NCBI GenBank assembly: GCA_039621445.1
Contig: CP154956.1
Span: 72,414,914-72,478,913, forward strand
DNA length: 64,000 nucleotides
Source of the DNA: Euglena gracilis
Lineage: Eukaryota > Euglenida > Euglenophyceae > Euglenales
Direction: 5' to 3'
In this document: positions 31,651-44,270 of the stretch, in pieces
Layout: every line of letters starts with the position of its first letter
Numbering within the stretch: the first letter of the stretch is position 1
The notes under the pieces: model-generated
What the model saw: the letters and a program-made list of their open reading frames with translations, nothing else
The model's database searches: none
Told to the model about the DNA's origin: nothing
Program-made: the position numbers and the translations under genes

Positions 31651-32902
31651 TTCACGGGGGGTTATTTGTCCAAGAAATACTTGAGGGCCTCATGATCACA
31701 AAACCAAACAACCGGCAAACCTTGCAAAATTCGACTTTGCGTTGAAAAAATTAGCACACCGGCCAAAAGGTCTTGTTCAAAGGATGAATACCGGGATCTT
31801 GTGGGGCACTATTTCCAATTCCAATCCCCGATCGGGACCAACCGGAAATCATTTGGGTAATTCTGAATGAGCACACCTTCTTTGGACATACTTTGGGTTG
31901 CGAAACCTTGAGGGACTTGAGAGGGATCCAACGATTGCCATTGGAAAATCGTACCACCTCCCCCCCGGTCGGAGGGATCGGGAATGACAACCATTTCTCC
32001 ACATGACCATGGTACCCCAGGGGGCACCGCATCCAAAAGATTTTTATTGATGTCCTCAATGAGCTTTTCTTCTTTTTGGGTCCAAACAAATCTTGCATTT
32101 TTCTTGAGAAGATCGGTCAAATCCGCACTTGAAAATGTGAATGCTTTCACATGGCGACGAAAAAAATTGCAAGCTTCCAAAAAAGCACGGAAATCTTTCA
32201 AACTTTTCACTTTGAAATCCACCAAAGCTTGAATCTTTTTCTCACTTGGCCTCCATGATCCCCATAGAACCGAAAAACCCAGGTACTCGAGGCTTTCTTT
32301 TAAAAAGTCACACTTGGTCAACTTGATTCGGAGCATGTGCTTTTTCACCACTTTGAAAAGTTCCTCCGGGCGATGGTTGATGCTCCCACCCCGACATCAC
32401 CGAAGAATGCTCCCACAAAACATTTCCTTTGGCCATTTTTCGGTTCCAACAAATTTGAAACCCTTGGATTTTCCTTCATTTCGGTAACCACCCTTTCCAT
32501 GAGTTCTTGAAAAATTGCGGGGGCGGCTTGAATTACAAATGGCATGCAATTCCATTGCCAAACTTGACCATTCGGGGTGACAAACGCGGTGAGTTCTTTT
32601 GCCCTTTCACTCAAACCGACTTGCCAAAACCCACTTCTTAGGTCGAGTTTTGATTTCCATCGACATTGGGCCAAATTTTCGACCATTTGTTCCAAGTTTG
32701 GTAAAAATGCCGAATGACTTTTCAATGGTCGTTGACCTTTTTGTATTGGCCCACCATCCTTTTTGATTGGCATTCCTTCTTTTCCGCCAAAAATGTTGGA
32801 GAACAATGGGTTGGGGTCTTTTCTTTGGGGTAGCTCTCCACCAACCCACTTTCCATCAGCATTCACTTGTTTGTGAATTTCCATGGAATCATTTCCGCTC
32901 AT
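31651..32902 (-). pseudogene. Element 4B reverse transcriptase and RNase H
   Basis: This matches copy A throughout. The RT frame 32345-32902 has KLDLRSGFWQVGL, MPFVIQAAPAIFQEL (Val for Gly compared with copy A) and the same FFGD in place of xDD. The connection/RNase H frame is 31809-32351. Shared lesions show that decay preceded the duplication; the private MPFV change shows later drift. Confidence 0.88.
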
Positions 32903-33143
32903 TGGCCAACTTTAGCCACGGATCACCCTCCCCTTGAACTCATCCTTGAGTTCCAAATCACTCTCGGGAGAGGACCAAAAATTTGCATTACTTTTCAAGG
33001 AGCACTTTCAATTGGGGTTCCTTTTCAAAACGGGCTAGGTCACCTTGCAAATCACCATGAAGATTCTCGGTTTCCTTGTCAAAAAAACCATCTTTTTGTG
33101 GAACGGGAATTTGTTGCAAACGCCTTTCACGCACCTTTGATAA

Positions 33144-34040
33144 TTATCCATCCGAAACGGTGAAGGGGGAAGAGGGGGTACCTCGGACTTCCATACCATC
33201 TGCTCCATTGCCTGCATTGAACTCCAATTCTTCATAGTTTGAAACCATTGATGGCGGCTTGTAGTCCTTTTCAGTGAAGCTCAAATCCACTTCAATTGAT
33301 AGTTCGGCTGCCACTTGAGTCGCACTTGAAAACCATTCCATCTGAAAAAGTGAATCATGGGGCAAGGATGAGATTGGTGAAACGGGGGGAGACAATGGGA
33401 TTTCATCAATATCCACTTGAATCTCCCTTTCCATGCCCTCCACACTCACATTGGGGTACTTTTCCACTTCATTAACCAAATGCTCCAAATCCCATTTCCG
33501 ACATTTCCTCAAAATCCATTTCACGATCTTGGGGTCCAACTCCGAAATCGGGATGCTTTTCGACTTGGAACCCAAAACCGAAACAATTGTATTCCATTGT
33601 GGGACTGGCAATGCTTTTTCTTGAAAATCGGAACGGTACGTTTCCATGCCATTGGGGACTTGAACTTGGGCAATGGAGAGCTTTTCCAAAATTGGCCTCT
33701 AATAACAATCTCCCCAATCCGGGCAAACCAAAAGCATCCGGAGAGGTTCCATGGCCACCTTGCTCAAAACTCGGTCGAGGACCGAGAAACGGGGGATTCG
33801 CCCACAAAATGGAACTTTCCTTTTCTCTGATCCGATTCCAATCGTAGAAAAATGAGTTATTCGCCCGGGTACAATACCGAGCCTCTTGGAAATTCCTGTG
33901 GTTTGCAAATAGGTCCACCTCGACGTCAAAGTCGTTGATTTCCAAACGAGAAAGAACTTCTTTTTTGACATTGGGGACAATCGTGTAACTTTCCCTTTTG
34001 AAGAGCCGGTAAATCCGATGAATCCTTGAACCATCATTTT
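33144..34040 (-). pseudogene. Element 4B methylase-like domain and linker
   Basis: WANPPF occurs in the 33472-34074 frame, CPDWGD in 33699-34037, and the C-terminal half with linker in 33144-33689. The last frame is longer than in copy A because copy B lacks the extra A near 16610. It ends at a TAA where copy A reads Glu-Leu. Taken together, the two copies show one ancestral frame that each has broken differently. Confidence 0.65.
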
Positions 34041-35594
34041 CCATCAAAGGATACTTTTTTCCTTCCACGAGCAACTTGCAAGGGGGGGGGTTGTGTCAAA
34101 AGACCACCCACTTTTTCATTGGTCAAAACATCCATGCCCAAAACGGCTTCAAAAGCGTTTGTTTGGATGACCAACGCCTCTTGCTTTAAAATGCTCTCGC
34201 CAAATTGGAGAGTGAGCTCGGCTGTCCCATCCGAATAAATGACATCTCCATTTCCAACTTGGATGGGGACAACCATCGATCTGATGATTGCACCTGGTGG
34301 AACACATTTCCGGGCAATGGCACTTGTCGTTGCACAACTGTCGATGGTGGCCTTGAGGGATGTCCCACTGATGGTCACATTGGTGATGAGGGATCCACCT
34401 TTCAAAATGTGGAGTGTGTCAATTTTCCTCTTTTTGGCTGAAACGGGTTGTTGTGTTGGGGTTTGTGAGGATGGGGCTGAACTTTTCTCCTTTGCTTTGG
34501 CTTTTCTTTCCTCCTTTTGTTTTGTCCAACATTTGTCCTCATAACGACATTTCTTCCCACAAAACTTGCACCAAAGAGAAAAAGAAAACTGAGGGGGTCT
34601 AGGTTGGTTGGGCTGACTTTGCACACCTTGCACATGGGTAAAACCCTTGCCTTTGCCCTTTCCTTTGGCAGGACCACTTCCTTTGCCTTTCGGGTAAACT
34701 CCTTTGCCTTTTCCTTTGCCTCGCACATGGGAAAACCCTGAAGGCTTGGAAGGTGAAGAAACCTGGGAATCAACCATGGGCAAGTCTCCTTGGGATTTTG
34801 GTGGCTTGGGTGTTTCCTGGAGAGTATGCAGCGAAATTTTCTTTTGAAGATGAGTTTCCAACCAATCTTCTTGGGCCTTTTCCAGCAAGCAAACTTTCAA
34901 TTCCTCATAAGTTTCTGTCCTCCTTTTGTAGTACCTGTCTTTTCTCCACTCAGAAACCATCTTGGGGTGAATTTTCTTGGAGAGGTAGAGGTACTTTTCC
35001 TGGTCTCCCAAAGCTCCTTTGACATTCTGGCTGTCACCTCCTCAAACTCAACCAACAACCTTTTCACTGTGGCTGGGTCTGGGGTGGCTGAAAGGGACTG
35101 GAGATGGTCAAGGGACTCCCAAAGCGTAAGGTCGTTCTCGAGCTTCGGAAACAGTTGGGACAATGCCAGAAGCACTTTGTCAAGCTGGGGCTGCTCCTCA
35201 ACAACCTTTTCAACAACCTTTCTGTACTTGGGAACAACACATTGGATGAGCCAATCCAACTGGAAAGCTTCTGGGGCACTTTTCACACCGGAAAGACGCA
35301 ACCAACGTTCAAACCCTTTCAAGAAGGCTTCAAGGTCCGAACCATCAAACGAAGGCAATCGGATAGGAGGGAGTTTGGCTGTCACAGCACTTTCTTTCAA
35401 CTCCAAGCTACCCTTGAACTTCTCAATCCTCTTCTCCCAAAAAGACTGGGGTGTGAACGGGGAAACGAGAGGGGTTGACGAGTCCTTGGACTCGTGGTCG
35501 AAGACTCTGAGCTCGAGGTATTTAGCTTCTCCTTGCTGTACTGTAGAGTGGACTGATGCTCAGGCTCTTGTTCAGGCAGTGGTGACTCAGTCAT
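34041..35594 (-). pseudogene. Element 4B Gag and protease
   Basis: The ATG is at 35592-35594. The same two Gag frameshifts as in copy A are present. The GKGKG linker, the CKFCGKKCRYEDKC cluster and the protease follow. The active site reads IDSCATTSAIA: the Asp is retained, but Gly is replaced by Cys. A shorter G run near 34081-34089 (about nine G, against about twelve in copy A) shifts the frame between protease and methylase. Confidence 0.85.
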
Positions 35595-35886
35595 GGCGGC
35601 TCACAGGCTCACGCTATGGCTTTTCACACTTGAGATGGTTCTCTTTCTTTGTCTCTCCCCGGGGTGGGCTTTGTCCGGCTGGCCTTAGTAAAAAGCTTTG
35701 ACTGGGGGCCACCCACAAAGGAGTGGGTCAGGCGGGGTCCAGTCAGGCGGTCAGAGGGAAGGTCAGAGGCTCCTCGGAGGCTCTCTTCTCCTCTTGTTTC
35801 CCTCGGCGGTGTCGTTCCTCCGACGACTTCCGACGACAGCGACGACCACGGGTAGGACAGGACAGCAAGTCGAGGTAGAGGATACC

Positions 35887-35898
35887 CCTCTGCTACCA
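35887..35898 (-). promoter_or_regulatory. Primer-binding site, copy B
   Basis: It is identical to 19153-19164 (TGGTAGCAGAGG on the minus strand), two bases from the putative LTR. Confidence 0.7.
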
Positions 35899-35900
35899 AT

Positions 35901-36110
35901 TGTAAAGCTTTCAAACCTTCTTCTTGGACTCAGCTTGCGTAGGATCGTTGTTTTTTGAACACTCCTCTTCCGTCGTCCTTTTTCCAAATCCTTCTTCGTG
36001 GCGCTTTTACTTCCAATCTACAAGCATAAAACACATTGTATGACAACGCACCAAGGTCAGCCTGTGCAGAAAGGTAAGGCTATGTACACCAAAAGGTCCG
36101 ACACATCACA
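35901..36110 (-). repeat. Putative 5' LTR of element 4, copy B
   Basis: This is the 210-bp counterpart of 19167-19376 with the same TG...CA ends. Its presence comes from the tandem duplication, not from a second LTR of the same element. Confidence 0.55.
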
Positions 36111-37910
36111 GTAGGAACGTTGCTGGGTGTGGTTGGCAGGTTGGTGGGGAGGGGGGGCGTTGGGGAAGACTCCTTTGTGGAAGGCCCCCCCATGAAGGAC
36201 ACATGGGCCAATTGTGAAGTCAGGTTCTTGCACCTTTCTTTTATGAGCAAAGGGGGTCTCTTTCATCCACTGCCCAGGGAGGTCGGGGGGGGGAAGGTAG
36301 CCAAAGCCACCTTTTCAATCAGTGGGAGTTGGGGTGGGGCTGGGAGTGCGGGAAAAGGGGATTGTGGCGACAGAAGTGGGGATGGGGCAGCGGATCGGGG
36401 TTCCTTTTCAGGGTGTTTTCTTGCACCTTCCGAGGGCTATCGGAAAGTCTTGCGGTGGGGGCTACCGCTTCTGAGTCCGCTGAAAGGGTTGGTATCCCGT
36501 CTGTGTCCCGGTGGGCTGTAGCCTGTTCGTGTGTGTAAAATTCTGGGGAGGTGTGCACGCCTTGCATTTCAAAAGTATGCACTCGAGAAAATGGCCTGCA
36601 ATGTAAAACGTAGAGCGAACAAGCCTCTGCTACCAGTTTTCCCCTCCTGCCGGTTCGGTGACCGTGCGCGGAATGGGCTTCCCGGAAGCCCGAGTTGGGG
36701 GAAACAGTGACCCGGCGCTCCGGTAAAAATAGGCACCTTGTCGGCCGCCGGCTTTCGCCAGCAGCCAAAATTGCCAGAAAGTGCAAATTTCAAAATTGCG
36801 GGTAACAGCCAATCAGTTAAAAAAAAACCGCGAGTGAAATTAGAAGCGGGTCAAATTACTTTGTATCTTCAAATTCTGTTTTTTCACAGAACGTGAGGGG
36901 TTTTCTCCATTTTTTTGGCAAAGAAGAAATACATTGATTTGATCAATCACTTTGTTCAATTGGAATTGGCAATTATATTGTTGGTCATTACATTGTTGGT
37001 TGGATTCATTGAAGATTGGACTGAAGGAGCCGAGCCTACAACGCCGCCACCACCATCTCTTCCCCTACCGCCTCACCTGCTTACCACAGGTTTCACATTT
37101 TCACTCGCACATTTCAGTTTTCACAGTTCACTTTCAACTGTTTACTTACGAGCTACTTTCAGTTTCCGACTTTCAGAGTTTCAGAATTCAGTGGGTTGGT
37201 CTGTGGGTTGGTTTTTCCTTCAAGGTGTCCAAGAGAGTGTGAGACAGAGTGAGTGAGAGAGACAGAGAGAAAGTGAGGTTTCATTGCAACTGTCAGATTT
37301 TTCGCTGTTAACCAAATTTTTAGAAACACTAAAAAAAACAAACCTACGCGCCGGCTGGGGTAGGGGGAAACACCGGGGTGAAAAAAAGGGAGTTGGCCTG
37401 AGCCCAACAACCCCAAGAAAAAGCACAGGCCTACCACGGAAACACCCACCCCCCTGCTGTCGGTGGTTATCCACGACGGTAAGAACCCCAGCCCGGGCCC
37501 TCAGCCCACCGGGACTCGCCGGTCACGGGGGCGACCGGCAGCGCACAAGGGGGTGCGCCGGCGAACAACACGTGCCCCCAAAATTCTCTTTTTCGGGGTC
37601 TTTCGATCCCTGAATTCAGCCAGAACCTGGGTTCCGGCAGCCAAATAATTCAAAATTTGGGGGGCAGTATTTTGGCCAACTCCTTGGGGTTGCCTCTGAA
37701 GCAGTAGGGGGGGGGGAAGTCTGGTTTAAAATAAAAAATGGTAGCGGGGGGAGGTTGCCGAAGAACACCTTCACCTTGCTTCCCAGCGCCGCTTGCTCTT
37801 CCTTTTTGAATTTGATTTGCTGCCTATTGCTGGACATTCCGAATTGACTTTGTAAATTTCTTGGACAATTGGTTTCTCGAATTCAGATTGATATTTTGAT
37901 TCCTCTTGAT
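36111..37910. other. Copy B of the unassigned spacer
   Basis: The content is the same as at 19377-21170, including the second primer-like site (36624-36635), the GA-rich tract and the GC-rich patch. There are small indels: CGCTC is inserted near 36716 and G runs are shorter near 36287. Confidence 0.5.
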
Positions 37911-39300
37911 TCAGCATGCAGAATTCTTTGAATGAAACATCAGGAAAATAGAACCTTGGGGGGAAAGTACACAGGTTAAAAAAGTAGCGGAATGTGGCAT
38001 AAAATTCCCTAATTCAGGTGCGCATGCACCAGGCCACCTCCCGCCGCCCACACCCTGTCCTTTTCCTTTTCCTCCTTTGCCACCACTCTGTCCTTGGCCC
38101 TTAAGATTCTGCCAACCTTTCCCTCCAAAAATGCCTACCACCCCCTTGCCGCGTCCTCCCCTCTCCTTGGGCTTGGGGTCCAAAATTTTGTGCGGGGGGC
38201 CCTTGATTTGTATCCGGCAATTTTGCCCAACACTTACGGCCATATGCCCTAGATCACCACAACGTTTGCACGGTGCTCTGATTACACCTTCGTTGCTTTT
38301 TGCTGTGGTGGTGGGGGTAGTGAGTTGTGCTTCTTCCACGTTTTGAATGGAAACGGGGTGATTCGAAATACTTGATCTGTCCCCCTCCTCCTTTTTCGTT
38401 TGAGAATTTTGAGAAAAATTCTCTTTTTCCGTTCCCATGGAAAGTTCCGTCACCCTCATCCATGATGGGTTTGATTCCGTGCCGGGGAGGAACCGCGCCG
38501 CATAAACTCAATGGCTTCCTCTTTTTGCGTCAGCCGTTTGTGCATCATCCTTATGATTTCCGTGGGGGTTAATTGAAATTCGTTGGGGGAAACTTGCCAT
38601 TTTCGTCCGTTTGACAAAGATCGTCCATTGAGTGAGAGAAGCAAGTTTTTTGCCCTTGCCGACCCAACCGTTACCTCAAAATGCCTCCCCAAAAACACCA
38701 CGGAGACAAAATTTAGCGTGCCTCCCTCCAACGCACTCACAAAAACCACTTGCACTTGGTGGGATTCCACCAAGGGCAAATTTCTTACCTCCACCACGTT
38801 AAAACAATCACTTCCCCGTCCTTGTTCCCTGACAATTACCTCGTTGTAAAATTTTGGAAATTCCCGTCTTAGAACCCGATACGCGTCGGCGTCGGTCACA
38901 TCTTTTGCAAAATTTCTCAAACTGAGACAAACTGTCTCGAAACGTTTCTAATCCTCCCTAGTTTAAGCGGTTTTTGTCCTTGAGGCGAATTTCGTCAAAT
39001 TTTTGCGCTGCACAATTTCCAGCCCCACTGGAATTTTCTTTTCCCAACAATTCCCCAGCTTGTTGAAATTTTGTGATCATTCCCGTCCCTCTTAGGAGCC
39101 TCAAACGGTCTCCATCGGTTTCATTTACGAAGGAAATGAAAATTGAAAAGAGGACTTGGTGGTCGGTTGGAACTCTAGAAAGTCTTTGTACATATTCTTC
39201 CAACGAAATCGAAAATCAAAAACCAGGCCAATCTTCGGCGTGGCCAGAAAAAAATTTGAGCTTTTACCCTTTTGCCACCATGGCACTTAAGGGTGATCCA
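37911..39300 (-). pseudogene. Separate Gag gene, copy B
   Basis: This corresponds to 21171-22560. The zinc-knuckle-like motif reads CKRCGDLGHMAVSVGQNC, with Gly where copy A has Cys, and the Gly/Lys-rich tail is fused in one frame (37911-38459) that copy A has split. The N-terminal Gag core (LEEYVQRLSRVPTDHQ) is in 38958-39203. The same TGA lies upstream. No Pol follows directly. Confidence 0.72.
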
Positions 39301-40194
39301 ACAAAAGTTGGATTTTGGCTTCCAAAATCGGTGCCTCCTCCGCCCCCCATCGCCGCCCCCACCCCAATGGGTAAAATTTCCACCGGAGCAACAACAGTCG
39401 GACCTTTTTGGTTTGATTAGATGGGAAAGTCCAACACGTTGATGTTGGGGGGGTGGGGGCGTATGAACGGGGTGCCTCCTGTACAGGGGGTGCTTGTACA
39501 CCGGGGGGACACATTTGTGCGGGACCGTGGGAATGCGAAATCTGGTGTGGGGGATAAACACTTGTGTGGGTTGGTTCACGGGAACGTGCAGAGTGTGGCT
39601 TTGCCAACGATGGGTAGAGACCACCTTATGGTGCTCCTTCCGATTGGCAAGACCTCCACTCTGGCACTTTTGCCCGAAAGAGCCGCTCCCCCCACCTCTG
39701 GGCCTAGGTTCCCCGAGTAGGGAGCGACGGGGGGGATATTTTCAAATTTTCTGAAAACTAACCCACTCACTCTCTCAGGGCTTCTCCTTCTCGTTCCTTC
39801 AGGTCCCAATTCATCCTGTGAGTGGATCCCAACCGTGGTCCCAACCCATAGCTTGTTCCCAACCCATAGCTCAGTCGCGACCCATAGCTCGGTGGTGGGG
39901 CTGTCCTTGATGCGCTTACTCCTGGGCCCCCCTTCATCGCCACCACAGCGGTGCAGGGAGTCTGGCCCCCGGTCGCCGCCACCACAGCAGCGCCAGGTTT
40001 TGGAGTCTCCCTTCCCTGCGGTGGAATGTGTGCTTTTTTCCCCCATGGACCATCCAAATTCTTGGCGTGGGAGGTGGGGGAGGCTTGTCCACATGGGCCC
40101 CCAGTCTAAAACACTGGGCGAAAACCCGTTCATTCACACCCTGATTTTCCAGCCGCGCAACTTTTTGCTCATGCCCAAAAACATGAGCGGAAAC
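39301..40194. other. Copy B spacer with YGLG repeats
   Basis: It matches 22561-23452. The G run near 39450 is interrupted by a T and is longer than in copy A. No gene is recognised. Confidence 0.45.
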
Positions 40195-40901
40195 TGTTCA
40201 GGGCCGCACCCCCCTCCCGTGCCGGGGCCGGGCCCGGCCCCCCCTCGCCGGGGTCCGTCCCCCCAGCCACCAGCCCGTGGGGGGGGGTGCGGGTGCCCCC
40301 GCCGGAACCGGGTTTTTTCCCGAAAATGGTGGGCTCAAGTCATTTTCGGGTGTTTCCCCCAGGTTCCCTCCCGGCTGGGACTCCCCGCGTAGGATCGGAA
40401 ACAACATTTCAAAAATTCCCCAAACTCCCATTGAAAACCTTTGGTGCTATCCTTCGAAATGTGGTTTGCCAACCCAAAAAATGCAAATAGAACAAAGAAT
40501 GCCACACACCAAGACCGATGTCAGGAAGTCCACACACACCGGAATGGGTCAAAAAGGTGGCCGGAGGGCGTCCGGCAGTTGGAAAATCCCCTGTCACTAT
40601 TGAATCAATCCACTTCCACCGTAGAATTCAACACTTGTCAAATATCCAAGAGATCTTGTTGATTTGAATTCCACTTCCAAAACTTCAAACTCCGATAATA
40701 GTCAGGAAAAATACCCACAAATGTCTGTGAAATGTGGATAATTAGCTACCTTTGGGGTTTTTGTTCAAACTCGAGAATGAATTGGAAGGTTTCCGAAAAG
40801 TGAATTTAAGCACGCACTTAGCGATGTTGTGCGCGACTTTTAAAAATGGTCCTTTGGGTGCTCCCCCCCCCTAGACCGTTGACGACCACCAACGGTCTAC
40901 A
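40195..40901. repeat. ~705-bp dispersed repeat, second copy
   Basis: It starts at TGTTCAGGGCCGC and ends in the TAGACCGTT...AACGGTCTA hairpin. It has the same flanks as copy A because both lie in the tandem duplication. Confidence 0.85.
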
Positions 40902-41144
40902 CCCCCTCCCTTGTGACTTTAGTCGGACTCCGAAAAAAATGAAAATTGCAAAAAGTCGCATTTTAGGGAAGCGGGGGGGGGATCGAAGATGAAACTCTTT
41001 GGAGAGAAATGAGGAACCGGATAAACAAACAGGCCTGTGCCCCTCTCAAAAATTCAGAACTTACATTGTATGCCAACCCATACAATGTGTTCACCATCTT
41101 CCGATCAAGCACATAAAATCCTCATGATGCCACTCACAAAATGC

Positions 41145-41190
41145 GCACGCGCGCGCGCGTGTGTGTGTGTGTGTGTGTCTGTGTGTGTGT

Positions 41191-41234
<44 letters not shown>

Positions 41235-41240
41235 GCATGC
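41145..41240. repeat. Expanded GT microsatellite, copy B
   Basis: An alternating CG block is followed by (GT)n with two TC interruptions, roughly twice the length of the copy A tract. It produces spurious Val-Cys repeat frames. Confidence 0.92.
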
Positions 41241-41689
41241 GTCCAACTCCTCCTTCAATCGCCCTCAAGTCCAAATCTGAAGTCCGTTTTCAATGGAAAA
41301 ATGGGCAAGGGGGACTTTCTTCACATCCTTGGCACATGCTCCCCCCAACCATTTGTTCTTGCGACCATGTGCGAATGAAACGGGCAGCATTTCTCCCTTT
41401 TTTGTCATTGTTGTGGGGGGAAAATGTCCCCCCCCCCTTGGAATGGTGTATCCCTCTCCGAAAAACATAACTTGAAAATTCATGAGGGAAGACCCAACTT
41501 GAACCTACTTAACAATTTTTGGTGAAAAATGTGAGAGTGAATCAACCTTTGAAACCAAGAAGCGTCCTACTTGATTGCAAAGGAAAATAATTACAAAACC
41601 TCTCAACTCACCCGGTGAACAAAAAGGAATTGGTGTCACAACAAAGCATTTGCTGCGGTCCAATGGAAATCCTTGCCGAGGGGAATGGC

Positions 41690-41940
41690 ACATCCCCCCC
41701 CCCTTTGTCTCGGGGGAAAATTCATGGTCGCTCCTCATTTCCCAAGGGAAAAATTGCTTGCCCCCCCCTTTTGGGGGTAATGAAAAATTGCCCCCCCCTT
41801 TCTTCCAGGACGGTTCAAACTTCGCCCTCCCCCCCCAGGGGGGAATAAAATTTCGCCCCCCCCCTCCGGGGGGAAAATAAAAATTCACCCTCCCCATCCG
41901 GGGAGTTGAAAAAATCGGCCTTCCCCCCCGGGGGGGAATG
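41690..41940. repeat. C-run/G-run palindromic array, copy B
   Basis: The units are the same as at 24900-25150, with several C and G runs of different length and one unit altered (TCCAGGACGGTTCAAAC). Confidence 0.85.
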
Positions 41941-42838
41941 TGCTCAAAACTCAATCTCCTTGAAGGGCTCCAAAAAAAATCGAAAAAAATTCTTGTAAGC
42001 GTGTCTAAATGAATCCACAGGGGCTATGTCCATCCAACAAATCTCACACTCTCCCTACTTACATTTTTTGGTCTTGGGATTTTCCAACTGCCGTGGGGGG
42101 GTATGCGTGTGCGTGGGGCGCGTGGGGGAAGGGATGCGTGGGGGAAGGGAGGAGTAACGGTTATAAATGAGGTGCGAATCGTTGACGTAAAGGTAGCGGT
42201 AGGGGTGGAACGAGCAATCCTCCGTACCGCCGCCGACCGTTCTTCCCGTGGAGGCGTCGATGTTGGTAGAGATTGGTGCTGCCGATGTCGGTGTGGTGGT
42301 GTAGAGGTGATGGAGGCGGCAAATGTAGCGATGTCGGAGTTGGCAATCGTAGTTGCCGAGGGGACCCCCAACAACTTTCCTTCCTTCCTCCCATACCTTT
42401 GAAAGCATGCCCGCACGTAAATATTTACAAATATTTACAACGTCGGGGCTCTCGATGTGCTGGAGCTTCCCGGCTGCTTTCCTGAGACAAAGAGGCCAAT
42501 ATAAAACACAATGACGCGGGCAAGCTAAAGCAAAATAACGTGTGCACATGTGTGCACGCAAATTTCAATGACGCGTGTGTGTATGTGCGCAAAGCAAAAT
42601 GAATGTATGTGAATGTGTCCGCACACAAAAGACATGTGCTCGTACAAAATGGAGGATAGAAATGAGCGGAGCAGCGTGAAACCAAGGCCCCCCCCGGTAC
42701 CGCACGGCACTCGGCCCCGTTCCACCTCCCAGAGCTTCTAAAAATTGAGCTCGCCGTGAAAAATCCAAAAGCAAACAAAATTGAGCCTCAATGAAATTTG
42801 CTCACAAAGATTTTTGAAGTTCCCCCATTAAATTCACC

Positions 42839-44270
42839 TTCAAATTTTTGTGTGCGCAATACCGAACCAATTCATGGCTAAACCGATGAATGAAATTTCC
42901 AATGGGTTCCCAGGTTTCTTCCCCTCCTCATAACCAACCCACTTGGTGAGAAATTCCCACGTATCCCCCTTCCTACGGTGGGCCAAAATTTTCTCAACCT
43001 CCCATTCATCGGGCATTGCCTCCTCCCCTTTTTCCGTCCGTTTGAAAAAATACAAAGGAATCCCTTTGCCAAAAACCGGTGGTTCCCTATACTCCTTGAG
43101 AAAACTTCGGTGTGTCTTAATTAGCACACCCGGTTTGGTTTCCACAACATAACTCCTCTCTCCCTCCCGAGCTTTGACAACACCGGGACCAATCCACCTC
43201 GAATTTTATTTTTCACCCGAACCCTCGGGTCGTTTGTACCACACATAGGTTCCAATTTTGAACGGTTCCATTTCTCTTCGACCTTGGTTATCCTTTTGGC
43301 TTGGACCTCATGGGTGTGGTTTAAAATCTTTGCCACCGTTTCATCGATTAGCTTCATTCGATGAAAAAATTGTTGGGCATCCTCACACTCTTTGGGTGCT
43401 TGATAAGGTATCCCCCCAAGGGGACGTTCCCTACCGGTCATAATTTGGTATGGGCTAAAACCACCCTCCCCCTTCACATCATGAATCCTATGCAACGTTT
43501 GGGGTAGAGCCTCAACCCAATTCATTATTCCGTCCACAAAGAGTTTCCTCAAAATCTCCATTACTTGTTGACCCGCCATTTCCACCCGCCCATTGGCTTG
43601 GTGGTGGTAGGCTTGAGGAAAAGCTTGCCGAATTCCCAAAAATGAGCACATGGTTTGCCACCATGTGTTCACGAAATGACCCCCTTGGTCGCTAGAAATG
43701 ATAGAAGGAATCCCAAAAAGTCTCCAATGTTTGAGCATAGCCTTTGCCAATTTTGCACCCGCTAAACCTTTTTCTAAAAATGGTATGGCCACGATCCAAC
43801 CGGAGTGCCGGTCAACACACACCGCCATGGTATTGCAATTTCCCCCTTCATACTTTACCAATGGCATTTTGAAAAGATCTAAGGCCACACTCACCATGGG
43901 TGCCGGTGGAATGGGTGTTGAATCTATGGGTCCCTTCAAAGACTCCCCCCTTGAACTTGCTTGGCACGTGACACAATTTTTGGAACAACTTTCATTGAAA
44001 CACACGTGCCCTTTTTTCATCAGCCCATGCGTACCGCAAAATGATGAAATTCCACACTTTTTCCGGACCAACGTGTCCCAAGAATTCATGAACTTCTTGT
44101 ACAATGAATTCTTGAAAAGAAAGTGGAACACACAATTTCTCCTCAAAAAACATTCGGTCCTTGTGAACTTTCACACCCTTTGGCCACTCACCGTCATTTT
44201 GAGTTGCAAGCCAAATTTCCTTCCAAGTGGGGCATTCGGTATACGCAACCACCCAAATCTCTCTCACAAA
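42839..44270 (-). pseudogene. Element 5B integrase and chromodomain
   Basis: The zinc domain is HEFLGHVG plus CSKNCVTCQ. The core frame 43121-44146 shows VSVALDLFKMP (Asp), VDRHSGWIVAIP, IISSDQGGHF (Asp) and HHQANGRVEMAGQQ (Glu), so DDE is intact. The C-terminal part includes KWNRSKLEP. A shift leads to METKPGVLIKTHRSFLKEY, then the chromodomain PDEWEVEKILAHRRKGDTW. A missing C near 42920 breaks it after GYEEG. The integrase would insert the cDNA into the genome. This is the copy that preserves the core lost in copy A. Confidence 0.92.

Larger units (their letters stand above)
40902..42838. other. Copy B non-coding region downstream of element 5B
   Basis: It matches 24162-26030. It contains an expanded GT microsatellite (41145-41240) and the C-run/G-run array (41690-41940). 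No gene is present; the 3' LTR should lie here but its ends are not evident. Confidence 0.5.

Noticed and set aside
41037-41378. Val-Cys repeat protein
   Set aside because: It is a translation of the GT microsatellite and is not conserved in length between the copies.
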